A stretch of 64,000 nt of DNA from CAWCBH01 sp963793785 (GCA_963793785.1 CAWCBH010000003.1:1984001-2048000); one strand, 5' to 3'. Numbered from the stretch's first letter, positions 44,580-54,839 are shown. Made by a program: numbers and translations. Notes: a model not told the origin generated them from the letters alone.

Positions 44580-45023
44580 CTACTCCCGGTCGATCGGGAC
44601 GCGCCGCGAGGACGTCGAGGGCTCGCGGAGGGGAAGCTCGATCCGCAGGACCCCGTCCTCATAGGTCGCCCGGGCACGTTCGGCGTCGACGTCGACTCCG
44701 AGCTCGATGATGCGCCGAAACGGCCCCGAGGGAATCTCGACCTGCTGGTAGACGCGGCCCTCGGTCTCCTGCACCGGCCGCTCGCCGCTGATCGTCAGCT
44801 CGCGGCCGCTGATCTCAATCCCCACCGCCGAGAGCTCGACCCCGGCCAGGTCGACCTTGACGACGGCCCGCTGCGGGTCGCCGCAGTAGTAGACGTCGAC
44901 GTTGGGGGAGAAGCCGCTGGCCCTGCGGGTCACGTAGCTGCCCCGCCCCCAGGCGTCGCCGAGGAGCTGATCCATCTCCCGGCGCATGCGTGCGAAATTG
45001 GCGAAAAGGTCCGGCTCGGTCAT
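44580..45023 (-). CDS. Hsp20/alpha-crystallin small heat-shock protein
   Basis: 147 residues from ATG 45023. The alpha-crystallin domain starts FSPNVDVYYCGDPQRAVVKVDLAGV. It continues through ISGRELTISGERP and FRRIIELGVDVDAERARATYEDGVLRIELPL, with the C-terminal IxI-like motif in RIELPL. It holds unfolding proteins for refolding or degradation. The direct coupling to lon (3-bp gap) makes a holdase-protease pair. No CIRCE or HAIR operator is visible upstream. Confidence 0.92.
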   Translation of the reverse strand: MTEPDLFANFARMRREMDQLLGDAWGRGSYVTRRASGFSPNVDVYYCGDPQRAVVKVDLAGVELSAVGIEISGRELTISGERPVQETEGRVYQQVEIPSGPFRRIIELGVDVDAERARATYEDGVLRIELPLREPSTSSRRVPIDRE

Positions 45024-45059
45024 CGGGTGTTAGAGGGTAGCCAGAGAGCTTGGCGGCCC

Positions 45060-45854
45060 TCACACCTCGTAGGTCGCGCCCTCGCGGGCGACCTCGACGG
45101 GGGCGCCGAAGGCCGTCGAGGCCTGCTCGCGGGCCCAGTCGTGGTCCAGCTCGTCGGAGATGTGGGTGATCACGACCCGCTTGGCCGCCGCTCGGCGCGC
45201 GTGCTCTCCCGCCTCCGCCGGCGTCAGGTGTCCGCGCACGCCGCTGCGCTCGGGGCGGGGCAGCGTCGCCTCGACGATCAGCAGGTCGGTGTCGCGGGCG
45301 ATCTCCACCAGCTCGTCGCCCGGCCGGCAATCGGCGCCGTAGGTGAGGCGACCGCCGCCGTTGCGGGAGGAGATGTCGACCGCGAAGGTCTCGGTGAAGT
45401 GCGGGACCTCGTGGAAGTGCAGGCGCAGGGGCCCCACCTCGATGGTCGCGTTGGGCTCGTACTCGGAGAGCTCGAAGGCGTTCTCGATCAGATCCTCGTT
45501 GCCCCAGGAGCCGACCACCCGCCGGAAGGTGTCGACCGCGCCCCGGGGGGCGATCAGCAGCGGGCGGGCCGGGTTCTCGGTGCCGGGGTAGCCGGCCACG
45601 GGGACCGGCTGCTGGCGCGGGGCGTAGGTGAGCGCGTAGCTGTAGGGGACGAGATCGAGGAAGTGGTCGGCGTGCAGATGCGAGATCACGACCGCGTCGA
45701 CGTCGACGTAGTCGCAGTGCTCACGCAACTTGGAGAAGACGCCGTTGCCGCAGTCCAGCAGCAGCGCGAAGCCCTCGTCCTCGATCAGGTAGCCGCTGCA
45801 TGCGCCGCCTGCGTCCTGCCAGGACGGGGACTTGCCCAGGACTGTCAGCTTCAC
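45060..45854 (-). CDS. MBL-fold metallo-hydrolase (RNase Z-like)
   Basis: 264 residues from GTG 45854, preceded by a GAGGAAG-type ribosome-binding site. Motifs are LLLDCGNGVFSKL, the metal site VVISHLHADHFLDLVPY (HxHxDH), HEVPHFTETFAV, TYGADCRPGDELV and a final VITHISDEL. The length and layout resemble the RNase Z/arylsulfatase-like branch, but the flexible exo-site arm is not seen, so tRNA processing is not claimed. It lies 36 bp upstream of hsp20 on the same strand. Confidence 0.88.
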   Translation of the reverse strand: MKLTVLGKSPSWQDAGGACSGYLIEDEGFALLLDCGNGVFSKLREHCDYVDVDAVVISHLHADHFLDLVPYSYALTYAPRQQPVPVAGYPGTENPARPLLIAPRGAVDTFRRVVGSWGNEDLIENAFELSEYEPNATIEVGPLRLHFHEVPHFTETFAVDISSRNGGGRLTYGADCRPGDELVEIARDTDLLIVEATLPRPERSGVRGHLTPAEAGEHARRAAAKRVVITHISDELDHDWAREQASTAFGAPVEVAREGATYEV

Positions 45855-45922
45855 CGCTTCCTCTCTCTCCCAGCCGTCGCCGCAACTCTAGCCCTCGGCA
45901 GCGGGCGAGGAACCGGTTGCTT

Positions 45923-46195
45923 CTAGACGCTGGCCGGGGTGCCCCTGACGCTGCCGGCCCAGCGCGGGGCGCGCATCAGCAGTACCGGTTGGCGCGGCGG
46001 GACGAGCCCTTCGGGGCGGTCGGCCCGAAAAGTGGCGCAGGGTTCGCCGAGCTCGAGGGCGCAGAGCCCGTTGCGGTGGAAGTAGCAGTCCTCGCAACTG
46101 GGCGGCTTTACCGACCGGGTGCCACCGCGACTTGCCAACTGCGCTCCTCTTCCTCGACGGTTGTCATCTCGGGCCTCGAGCCCGGCGGCGATCAT
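45923..46195 (-). CDS. Small cysteine-containing conserved hypothetical protein
   Basis: The conserved part reads KPPSCEDCYFHRNGLCALELGEPCATFRADRPEGL and ends RQPVLLMRAPRWAGSV. It contains four cysteines in a CxxC...C...C arrangement suited to a metal site. The start is uncertain: ATG 46195 gives 90 residues, while TTG 46138 gives about 71 and begins just ahead of the conserved part. I cannot name a family. It stands alone between the MBL gene and the divergent fatty acid hydroxylase gene. Confidence 0.6.
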   Translation of the reverse strand: MIAAGLEARDDNRRGRGAQLASRGGTRSVKPPSCEDCYFHRNGLCALELGEPCATFRADRPEGLVPPRQPVLLMRAPRWAGSVRGTPASV

Positions 46196-46325
46196 GGCAC
46201 CGGACCGGATGCCCTGCAGGGGTGAATCCGCAATTCGCAATGTTCTTCGTTCACCGGTCGTTGACAATTTCCCGCGTCTTGCGGAGGCCCGCGACGGCGA
46301 CCGCGCGAGCTACCATTCGCGGGCG

Positions 46326-46949
46326 ATGGCGCAGGAACGGACAGACAGGCTCGCGGCCTCCCCGCAGCTCTTCGAGAGCAACCTGCTGAACTTCTTCTCC
46401 CGGGTGCATCCCGCGATCCCGGCGGTCGTCTTCGTCCCGGTCGTGATCGCGATGGAGCTGCTGGGAGCCGACCGCGGCCAGGGCGCGGGAACGCTGCTGC
46501 TGCTGACCCTGGGGGGAGTCGGGATCTGGACCCTGACCGAGTACTGGCTGCACCGGCTGGTCTTCCATTGGGAGCCCGACAACGCCTTCGGCCGCCGGAT
46601 GCACTTCATCATCCACGGCGTCCACCACGACCACCCCAACGACAAGCTGCGCCTGGTCATGCCGCCGGCCGTGAGCATCCCCCTGGCGGCGCTGTTCCTG
46701 CTCGGCTTCACGGCCCTGTTCGGGACCCCGGCCGCGTATCCCCTCTTCGCCGGCTTCATCGCCGGCTACCTCGCCTACGACTACACGCACTACTACGTGC
46801 ACCACTTCGTGCCGAAGTCGGACCTCGCCAAGCAGCTGCGCGAGCAGCACATGCGGCATCACTTCCAGGACCACCGCTACGGCTTCGGCGTCTCCTCGCC
46901 GCTCTGGGACGCGATCTTCCGGACGCTGCCGCGGCGCCGCCGGCCGTAG
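46326..46949 (+). CDS. Sterol desaturase/fatty acid hydroxylase family membrane protein
   Basis: 207 residues from ATG 46326. Three to four transmembrane helices are interrupted by the family's histidine clusters that hold the di-metal centre: HRLVFH, HGVHHDHPND, HYYVHHF and HMRHHFQDH. Such proteins hydroxylate or desaturate lipids in the membrane (for example at fatty acid C2). The substrate is not known. A TACCAT box lies nine bases before the start. The gene ends just before a double-hairpin element. Confidence 0.9.
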   Translation: MAQERTDRLAASPQLFESNLLNFFSRVHPAIPAVVFVPVVIAMELLGADRGQGAGTLLLLTLGGVGIWTLTEYWLHRLVFHWEPDNAFGRRMHFIIHGVHHDHPNDKLRLVMPPAVSIPLAALFLLGFTALFGTPAAYPLFAGFIAGYLAYDYTHYYVHHFVPKSDLAKQLREQHMRHHFQDHRYGFGVSSPLWDAIFRTLPRRRRP

Positions 46950-46959
46950 TGAATTTAGG

Positions 46960-47009
46960 CCGCGGCGGTTAGCCGCGGCACAGGCAGGTCAGGCGCGAAG
47001 CGCCGCAAT
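46960..47009 (-). repeat. Double-hairpin intergenic element, copy 3 (minus orientation)
   Basis: Read on the minus strand it starts ATTGCGGCGCTTCGCGCC (hairpin GGCGC-GAA-GCGCC at 46992-47004), continues with the linker TGACCTGCCTG, and then has a second hairpin (CCGCGGC/GCCGCGG stems at 46960-46966 and 46972-46978, loop GGTTA). It fills the gap between two convergent genes. The first hairpin and linker match copies at 32482-32535 and 48456-48510. Confidence 0.6.
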
Positions 47010-47012
47010 GGG

Positions 47013-47981
47013 CTAGGCGACCTGGTTCGGGGGCTCGCGGCCCTCGAGCACCGCGATCACGTTCTCGGCCACGGTCCGGGCCATCCCGTCTCGGGCCTTG
47101 ATCGTCGCCGAGCCGATGTGGGGCGTGAGGACAACCCGCGGCGCCTCCAGCAGGGCCGGCGGGACCTTCGGCTCCCCCTCGTAGACGTCGAGGCCGGCGG
47201 CGCCGAGGCAACCTTCGCGCAGAGCCGCGACCACCGCGTCCAGGTCCACCAGCGAGCCCCGCGAGGTGTTGACGAGGACGGCGTGCGCCCGCACCGTCTC
47301 CAGCGCCGGCGCGTCGATCAGGTGATCGGTCGGGGGGCCGGCCGGCGCGTGCAGGCTGATCACGTCACTTGAACTCAGCAACTCCTCGAGGCCGGCCCGG
47401 CGCGCTCCCAGCCTCGCCTCGGCCTCGGGCTTCGGCGTCCGGGCCGTGTAGAGGAGCCGGACGCCGAATCCCCGCAGCAGCTCCGCGTAGCGGGACCCGA
47501 TCCGTCCCAGTCCGACGATCCCGACCGTCGCCCCGCTCAGCTCCAGGCCCCGATAGGCGCCCGGGTCCCATCCGGTCCAGCTTCCGGCCCGCAGGTCGCG
47601 CTCGGCAGTGCCGATCAGGCGCGCGGCCGCGAGGGTCAGCGCCAAGGCCAGCTCGGCGGTCGCGTTGGTGAGCACTTCAGGTGTGTTGGTCACCGCGACC
47701 CCGGCTTCCCGGCAGGCCCCGAGGTCGACGTTGTCGTAACCGACGGCGAAGTTGGCGACGATCCGCAGCTGCGGCCCCGCCGCGCGCAGCAGCGAAGCAT
47801 CGACGGCGACCGTCGGGTCGGCGACGATCGCGGCCGCTCCCGCCACCAGCTGATCGATCTCGTCGCGCCCGGCGTCCAGCCCGCCGCGCCGGACCTCGTA
47901 TCGCTGCTCGAGCGGCTCCGTACCGGCGGGCAGCAGGTCGCGGGCGATAGCGACCACCGCAACAGCGCTCACAGCACACAC
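47013..47981 (-). CDS. D-isomer-specific 2-hydroxyacid dehydrogenase
   Basis: 322 residues from GTG 47981 (another GTG at 47972 is possible). Features are IVANFAVGYDNVDLGACREAGV, the NAD loop VGIVGLGRIGSRYAELL, and the catalytic Arg in VNTSRGSLVDLDAVV. The catalytic Glu lies in DVYEGEPKVPPALL and the His in LTPHIGSAT. The glyoxylate/hydroxypyruvate reductase branch is likely, but substrate assignment is not possible by eye. It diverges from the small DNA-binding gene at 48086. Confidence 0.92.
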   Translation of the reverse strand: MCAVSAVAVVAIARDLLPAGTEPLEQRYEVRRGGLDAGRDEIDQLVAGAAAIVADPTVAVDASLLRAAGPQLRIVANFAVGYDNVDLGACREAGVAVTNTPEVLTNATAELALALTLAAARLIGTAERDLRAGSWTGWDPGAYRGLELSGATVGIVGLGRIGSRYAELLRGFGVRLLYTARTPKPEAEARLGARRAGLEELLSSSDVISLHAPAGPPTDHLIDAPALETVRAHAVLVNTSRGSLVDLDAVVAALREGCLGAAGLDVYEGEPKVPPALLEAPRVVLTPHIGSATIKARDGMARTVAENVIAVLEGREPPNQVA

Positions 47982-47993
47982 ACCACTGAGAAA

Positions 47994-48022
47994 TTCATAC
48001 AGTCACAAACCGTCAGTGTCAG
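47994..48022 (-). promoter_or_regulatory. Promoter of the 2-hydroxyacid dehydrogenase gene
   Basis: On the minus strand CTGACA (48022-48017, five of six matches to TTGACA) and TATGAA (47999-47994, four of six matches to TATAAT) are separated by exactly 17 bp. Transcription would start near 47987, only a few bases before the GTG. The intergenic DNA is less GC-rich than its surroundings. No equally good plus-strand promoter is seen for the facing gene. Confidence 0.55.
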
Positions 48023-48085
48023 CGCAATGTGTATGGTGTGATCCAGGTACACGATCGACTGTCAATTTGAAGGGAAGGGAATCCC

Positions 48086-48451
48086 ATGCCCGATACCGGC
48101 AACGTACTGAACGAGGCTCGCGCGCTGGTGGAGAAACGACTCGGCGAGCTCGACGCTGAGCGCAAGCGCCTGGAACGGGCCCTGGCCGATCTCACCGACG
48201 GCAAGGTCGGCAGGCGACGTCCCGGGCGGCCACGCGGCTCGCGGGGCGGCTCCACACGGCGGCGCCGGCGGGGCGGCACCCGGGCCGACCAGGCCGTGAA
48301 GCTGGTCGAGGCACAGCCGGGAATCACGGCCTCAGAGATCGCTCGCGAGATGAAGATCAAGCCGAACTACCTCTACCGGGTGCTCGGCGACCTCCAGAAG
48401 CAGGGACGAATCAGCAAGCGGGGCCGCAAGTACCACCCGAAGAAAAGCTGA
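48086..48451 (+). CDS. Small DNA-binding protein: coiled coil, AT-hook-like block, winged helix
   Basis: 121 residues from ATG 48086, with AAGGGA five bases upstream. An N-terminal helix suited to a coiled coil (LVEKRLGELDAERKRLERALADL) is followed by an Arg/Gly/Pro block containing RRPGRPRGSRGG, close to an AT-hook core. A winged-helix-like domain follows (ITASEIAREMKIKPNYLYRVLGDLQKQGRISKRGRKY). The layout is reminiscent of nucleoid-associated proteins such as Lsr2/H-NS, but it is not either family. A nucleoid or global regulatory role is inferred. Confidence 0.75.
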   Translation: MPDTGNVLNEARALVEKRLGELDAERKRLERALADLTDGKVGRRRPGRPRGSRGGSTRRRRRGGTRADQAVKLVEAQPGITASEIAREMKIKPNYLYRVLGDLQKQGRISKRGRKYHPKKS

Positions 48452-48455
48452 GTAA

Positions 48456-48510
48456 TTGCGGCGGCTGCGCCGCCTGACCTGCCTGACGCGTCGCTGAACG
48501 CTCCGCGTTA
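48456..48510 (+). repeat. Double-hairpin intergenic element, copy 2
   Basis: TTGCGGCGGCTGCGCCGCC (first hairpin, GCGGCG/CGCCGC) is followed by the linker TGACCTGCCTGACGCG and a second small hairpin AACGC-TCC-GCGTT. It starts a few bases after the stop of the DNA-binding protein gene, between convergent genes. The first hairpin and TGACCTGCCT linker are shared with the elements at 32482 and 46960. Confidence 0.6.
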
Positions 48511-48515
48511 GACCC

Positions 48516-49505
48516 CTATAGAAGCCCGAGCTGCTGAACGGCGTCGCGCTCCTCCTGTAGCTCCATCACGCTGGCGTCGATCCGCTGGCGCGAGAACTCG
48601 GGTAGCTCGAGACCCTGCACGATCGTCCACTCGCCGCCGCTACAGGCGCAGGGAAAGCTGGAGACGATTCCCTCGCCGATCCCGTAGGAGCCGTCGGACG
48701 GGACCGACATCGAGACCCAGTCGCCCTCGGCGGTGTCGAGGACCCAATCGCGGACGTGGTCGATCGCGGCATTTGCGGCCGACGCCGCACTGGAGGAGCC
48801 GCGGGCGTCGATCACCTCGGCCCCGCGCTTGGCGACGCGGGGGATGAACTCGTCGGCGACCCAGCCCTCGTCGTCGACCGCCTCCCAGGCACTCTGACCG
48901 TCGACGCGGGCGTTGACGAGGTCGGGGTACTGCGTGGTCGAGTGGTTTCCCCAGATCGTCATCTGGGAGACCGCCGAGACCGGCTTGCCGAGCTTGTTCG
49001 CGAGCTGCGCGATCGCCCGGTTGTGGTCGAGGCGGGTCATCGCGTTGAAGCGCTCGCGCGGCACATCGGGGGCGTTGGACATCGCGATCAGGCAGTTGGT
49101 GTTGGCCGGGTTGCCGACGACCAGGACCTTGACGTCGCCGGCAGCGCCGGCGTTGATCGCCTCCCCCTGCGGCTTGAAGATGCCGCCGTTGGCCTCCAGC
49201 AGGTCGGAGCGCTCCATTCCCGGCCCGCGCGGGCGGGCGCCGACCAGCATGCCGACGTTGCAGCCCTCGAACGCCTGCCGCGGGTCGTCGGAGATCTCGA
49301 TCTTGCGCAGCAGCGGGAATGCGCAGTCGTCCAGCTCCATCGCCGTGCCCTCGGCCGCCTTGACGGCATCGGGGATCTCGAGCAGGCTCAGCTCGACCGG
49401 GGTGTCGGGTCCGAGCATCTGGCCGCTGGCGACTCGAAACAGCAGCGCGTAGCCGATCTGACCGGCGGCGCCGGTGACCGTGACTTTGACCGGACTGTCG
49501 CTCAA
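48516..49505 (-). CDS. mdh: Malate dehydrogenase
   Basis: Oxidises malate to oxaloacetate with NAD in the TCA cycle. TTG 49505 overlaps the icd stop (TTGA) and gives 329 residues, the usual actinobacterial length. Motifs are VTVTGAAGQIGYALLFRVASG, MELDDCAFPLL, GARPRGPGMERSDLL, VVGNPANTNCLIAM, the catalytic Asp in RLDHNRAIAQL and His in WGNHSTTQYPD. Coupling to icd puts two TCA enzymes in one unit. Confidence 0.95.
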   Translation of the reverse strand: MSDSPVKVTVTGAAGQIGYALLFRVASGQMLGPDTPVELSLLEIPDAVKAAEGTAMELDDCAFPLLRKIEISDDPRQAFEGCNVGMLVGARPRGPGMERSDLLEANGGIFKPQGEAINAGAAGDVKVLVVGNPANTNCLIAMSNAPDVPRERFNAMTRLDHNRAIAQLANKLGKPVSAVSQMTIWGNHSTTQYPDLVNARVDGQSAWEAVDDEGWVADEFIPRVAKRGAEVIDARGSSSAASAANAAIDHVRDWVLDTAEGDWVSMSVPSDGSYGIGEGIVSSFPCACSGGEWTIVQGLELPEFSRQRIDASVMELQEERDAVQQLGLL

Positions 49506-50719
49506 GTGCCCATCTCCTTTTGCAGGTTGTCGTCGATCGAGGCGAGGAACTCCTGCGTCGTCTGGAAGTCCTGCCCCTCCCCGATCAGCAGGGCAAGATC
49601 CTTGGTCATCTTGCCGCTCTCCACGGTTTCGACGCATACCCGCTCCAGCGTCGCCGCGAACTCGCCCACCGCCGGTGTCTCGTCCATCCTCCCCCGGGCC
49701 TCGAGCGCCCGGGTCCAGGCGAAGATCGAAGCGATCGGGTTGGTCGAGGTCGGCTTGCCCTCCTGGTGCTGGCGGAAATGGCGGGTGACGGTGCCGTGCG
49801 CGGCCTCGGCCTCGACGGTCTGGCCGTCGGCGGTCATCAGCACGCTGGTCATCAACCCCAGCGAGCCGAAGCCCTGGGCGACGGTGTCGGACTGCACGTC
49901 GCCGTCGTAGTTCTTGCAGGCCCAGACGTAGCCGCCCTCCCACTTCAGCGCCGCGGCGACCATGTCGTCGATCAACCGGTGCTCGTAGGTGAGGCCCTTT
50001 GACTCGAAGTCGGCCTTGAACTCGGCCTCGAACACCTCCGCGAAGAGGTCCTTGAAGCGCCCGTCGTAGCGCTTCATGATCGTGTTCTTGGTCGAGAGGT
50101 AGACCGGGTAGCCGCGCTCGAGCCCGTAGCGCATCGAGGCACGGGCAAAGTCGCGGATCGAGTCGTCGAGGTTGTACATCGCCATCGCCACCCCGCCGCC
50201 GGGGAAGTCGTAGACGTCCACCTCGATCGGCTCGTCGCCGTTGCGGGGCGTGTAGGTGAGGGTCAGCTTTCCCTCGCCCGGCACGACGATGTCCTCGGCG
50301 CGGTACTGGTCGCCGAAGGCGTGGCGCCCGATCACGATCGGCTTCGTCCACCCCGGAACCAGGCGGGGGATGTTGGAGATCACGATCGGCTCCCGGAAGA
50401 TGACGCCGCCGAGGATGTTGCGGATCGTCCCGTTCGGCGAGCGATACATCTCCTTCAGCCCGAACTCCTTCACCCGCGCCTCGTCGGGGGTGATCGTCGC
50501 GCACTTGACGCCGACCCCGTGCTCTTTGATCGCGTTCGCCGCGTCGACCGTGACCTGATCGGTGCTTGCGTCGCGGCTCTCGATCCCGAGGTCGAAGTAG
50601 AGGAGCTCGACGTCGAGGTAGGGCAGGATCAGCTGCTCCTTGATGAACGCCCAGATGATCCGGGTCATCTCGTCGCCGTCGAGCTCGACGATCGGGGTCT
50701 TGACTTCGATCTTTGCCAT
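49502..50719 (-). CDS. icd: Isocitrate dehydrogenase (NADP-dependent, homodimeric type)
   Basis: 405 residues from ATG 50719. It matches the eukaryote-like dimeric IDH branch: VELDGDEMTRIIWAFIKEQLI, the substrate loop YRSPNGTIRNILGG, RLVPGWTKPIVIGRHAFGDQYRA, KDLFAEVFEAEF, WACKNYDGDVQSDTVAQGFGSLG (metal-binding Asp) and EAAHGTVTRHFR. It makes 2-oxoglutarate and NADPH. Transcribed with mdh and divergent from the DUF4126 gene. Confidence 0.96.
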   Translation of the reverse strand: MAKIEVKTPIVELDGDEMTRIIWAFIKEQLILPYLDVELLYFDLGIESRDASTDQVTVDAANAIKEHGVGVKCATITPDEARVKEFGLKEMYRSPNGTIRNILGGVIFREPIVISNIPRLVPGWTKPIVIGRHAFGDQYRAEDIVVPGEGKLTLTYTPRNGDEPIEVDVYDFPGGGVAMAMYNLDDSIRDFARASMRYGLERGYPVYLSTKNTIMKRYDGRFKDLFAEVFEAEFKADFESKGLTYEHRLIDDMVAAALKWEGGYVWACKNYDGDVQSDTVAQGFGSLGLMTSVLMTADGQTVEAEAAHGTVTRHFRQHQEGKPTSTNPIASIFAWTRALEARGRMDETPAVGEFAATLERVCVETVESGKMTKDLALLIGEGQDFQTTQEFLASIDDNLQKEMGT

Positions 50720-50761
50720 CTGGGGTAAGCGAGTGACCGGCGGCGCGATGCTATCGGGGCC

Positions 50762-51333
50762 TTGGATCTAACCGCGACCATCCTCAGCACCGGCTGGGCG
50801 TCTGGCGTCAACGCCTACGGCACGGTGGCCCTGCTGGGCATCCTCGGACGCCTCGGCGTCGGCGAGGTGCCGCAGCCGCTTACCGAGGACACGGTGATCG
50901 CAGTCGCCTCGGTCCTCTATGCGATCGAGTTCGTCGCCGACAAGATCCCCTACCTGGACAATCTCTGGGACGCGATCCACACGCTGATCCGGCCCGCAAT
51001 CGGCTCGGCGCTGGGGGTCGAGTTCGCGGCCGAGGGCGAAGCCAGCGAGGTCCTCGCAGGTTTGGAGGGTGGGGGGACGGCGCTGGCCAGCCACGCGGTC
51101 AAGGCCGGGCTGCGGCTGGCGCTCAACACCTCTCCTGAGCCCGCCTCCAACATCGTCGTCAGCCTCGCTGAGGACGGAGCCGTGGCGACGGTCGTGTCGC
51201 TGGCGATCACGTATCCGGTGGCGGCAGCGATCATTGCCGGCACCCTGCTGGCGCTGGGCGTGGCGCTCGTCGTCGCGCTCGCGGGGGCTGTCAGGCGGGG
51301 AATTCGCGCTCGCCGGCGGCGGCGCCTGCGAGA

Positions 51334-51337
<4 letters not shown>
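50762..51337 (+). CDS. DUF4126 membrane protein
   Basis: 191 residues from TTG 50762, chosen because MDLTATILSTGWASGVNAYGTVALLGILGR is the expected DUF4126 N-terminus. Three to four hydrophobic stretches and a central YAIEFVADKIPYLDNLWDAIHTLIRP motif match this family of inner-membrane proteins of unknown function. An Arg-rich C-terminal tail follows. The stop overlaps the next start (ATGA), so it is coupled to the acyl-CoA dehydrogenase gene. Confidence 0.85.
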
Positions 51338-53015
<1,678 letters not shown>

Positions 53016-53019
<4 letters not shown>

Positions 53020-53573
53020 TCAGCAGTGCGGTGGCGGAGGTAGACGGTGCCGTTGCCGAAACGGCGTTCGTCGACTAGCTCGAGCTGCAGGCGAACATCA
53101 TTGGGAAGGGCCTGCTTGCCCCCTCCGACCACGATTGGCGCGAGGAAAAGGTGGCACTCGTCGACCAGCCCGGCCTTGATCGCCTGCGCGGCCAGGTCGG
53201 GCCCACCGACGCTGAGATCACGAGCCGCCGCCGCTTTCATCTGCCGGACCGCCTCCGGGTCGAAGTCTCGCTCGATCCGCGTCCGCTCGCTGGAGACCGC
53301 CTCCAGCGTCTTCGAGAAGACGACTTTGTCGGCCGCCTGCCAGATCTGCGCGAAGTCCGCAAAGGCCGGCTGGCCGGCGCCGGTGTCGGCAGTCTCCCAG
53401 TAGGCCATCACCTCGTACATGCGGCGCCCGTAGAGGTAGGTGCCGACCGGCCGCTCGAGGTCGTTGACGAAGGCGTGTACTTCTTCATCGGGCTGCGCCC
53501 AATCGAACTTGCCGTCCTTGTCCTCGACGTAGCCGTCAAGCGAGGTGATCGCCGAGTAGATCAGCTCGGCCAT
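53016..53573 (-). CDS. Dihydrofolate-reductase-like (RibD C-terminal domain) protein
   Basis: 185 residues from ATG 53573. The pattern is that of the RibD_C/DHFR-like family: LIYSAITSLDGYVEDKDGKFDWAQP, GTYLYGRRMYEVM, DLSVGGPDLAAQAIKAGLVDE and APIVVGGGKQALP. The genomic partners of such proteins vary, and most are small NADPH-dependent reductases of unknown substrate. It overlaps the end of the M28 gene by 13 bp and converges on the acyl-CoA dehydrogenase gene. Confidence 0.88.
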
Positions 53574-54791
53574 GGCCAGCGCTCGTCGAGACGGCGGATC
53601 ACGGCCTCGCTGAGGCGCACGGCGTCGGCAAGGGTCTCGAAGTCGACGTTCTCGGTCGTGTCTGTCGGCCAGTGATAGTTGGCCGGCTGCTTGAGGTCGG
53701 TGCAGGAGCAGAGGGCGACGGTCGGGTAGCCGGCCGCGAGGGGCTCCAGCCCGTCGGTTCCGTTGTGCAGGCGAAGATTGGGGACCAGGTGGATGCCCAG
53801 CTCCTCCGCCAGGCCGTCCGATCAGGTCCAGCGCCGGGCGCGGGTACTCCCACATCTTCAGGAAGCCCTCACCGCGGAGAACATTGAGGTGCCGCGAGCC
53901 GACGGTGTCGACGCAGAGGAAGAAGGTCCGCTCGCGCGGAAGGCCGGGGAAATGGCGCTCGCCGAACGCCTTGATGCCCTCGCTGAAGGATTCCTCCGAG
54001 CCGGCCGAGAGCAGCACGACCCGGGTCGAGGCGGTCGGGCTCTCGAGTAGGCGGCGCGCGATCGCCAGCAACAGCACGACGCCGGTCCCGTTGTCGTTGG
54101 CTCCGGGCACAGCCCTGCGAACCCCGATGTCGGCCATCGCCAGGGCCGACCCGGTGCCGAGGATGGTCGCGAGCCTGGCCAGCATCCGGTTGCCGGTCGT
54201 CGCGGCGATCGCGGCGGCGATCGGACCGCCGATCACCGGCGCCATCAGCATCGGGCTGGTGTCGGTGCGTTCGATCAGGCCGAGCCGATCCGCGACCTGC
54301 GGCAGCGCGGGGTGAAAGACGAGCCCTGAATGGGCGGCGTCGTGGTGGGCGACGAGGACGATGGTCCGCTCGGCGTCGGCGGGGCCCAGCTCGCAGAGGA
54401 CGTTCGAGGTCTCCCGCTGCGGAAGCATTCCCCGCAGGCGGCGGCGATTGGGCGGGAACTCGTCCGCGATCGCCGCCGACCCGAGCGCGCCGAGCGCGAT
54501 GCCGAGGGCCCGCCGACCGCGCAGCGTCGCCAGCCCGCCCAAGGCGCCGGCCAGGGCACCGATGCCCAGCGGCCACCAGAAGGTCCCGTGGGCGCGCTCG
54601 AGCTCGATCCGCGCCTTGGCTCCGAGCTCCTCGAAGCCCGCGACCAGCCACTCAGCTGCCTGCAGCTCCCCCGTCGATGCGGACGGGCGGTAGATCGTCT
54701 CCAGCTCCTCGAGGCGACTGCGCAGCCATCCCTGGTCGGGCGTTCCGAGGCGATTCTCGATCTCGCTGGCGCCTGTCACCGTCGCGCTCAT
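53561..54791 (-). pseudogene. M28-family membrane-associated metallopeptidase, +1 frameshift
   Basis: Starts MSATVTGASEIENRLG at ATG 54791. Hydrophobic stretches follow, with the zinc ligands in VLVAHHDAAHSG, the bridging Asp in VPGANDNGTGVVLLL, and VVLLSAGSEESFSEG. After WEYPRPALDLI the frame derails. Removing one G at about 53817 restores DGLAEELGIHLVPNL, TDLKQPANYHWPTDTTENVDF with the final His ligand, and a TGA at 53561. The 1231-nt length is 3n+1. The enzyme would be an aminopeptidase-type protein of about 409 residues. A sequencing error cannot be told from real inactivation here. Confidence 0.8.
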
Positions 54792-54826
54792 CGCGCCCGC
54801 CACGCTACCCCAGCCTCTCCCACGCT

Positions 54827-54832
54827 TACCAT
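54827..54832 (+). promoter_or_regulatory. Candidate -10 box of the M50 protease gene
   Basis: TACCAT (TANNNT type) ends seven bases before ATG 54840, with no ribosome-binding site in between. The transcript is probably leaderless. The 48-bp gap also has to hold the promoter of the divergent M28 gene. Confidence 0.35.
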
Positions 54833-54839
54833 CTGTCCG

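Noticed and set aside
45024..45059. CIRCE or HAIR heat-shock operator before hsp20
   Set aside because: No TTAGCACTC-N9 or CTTGAGT-N7 palindrome is present in the gap.
48516..50504. A 662-residue mdh frame extended across icd
   Set aside because: The upstream half is an alternative frame of icd; mdh has a sensible TTG start overlapping the icd stop.
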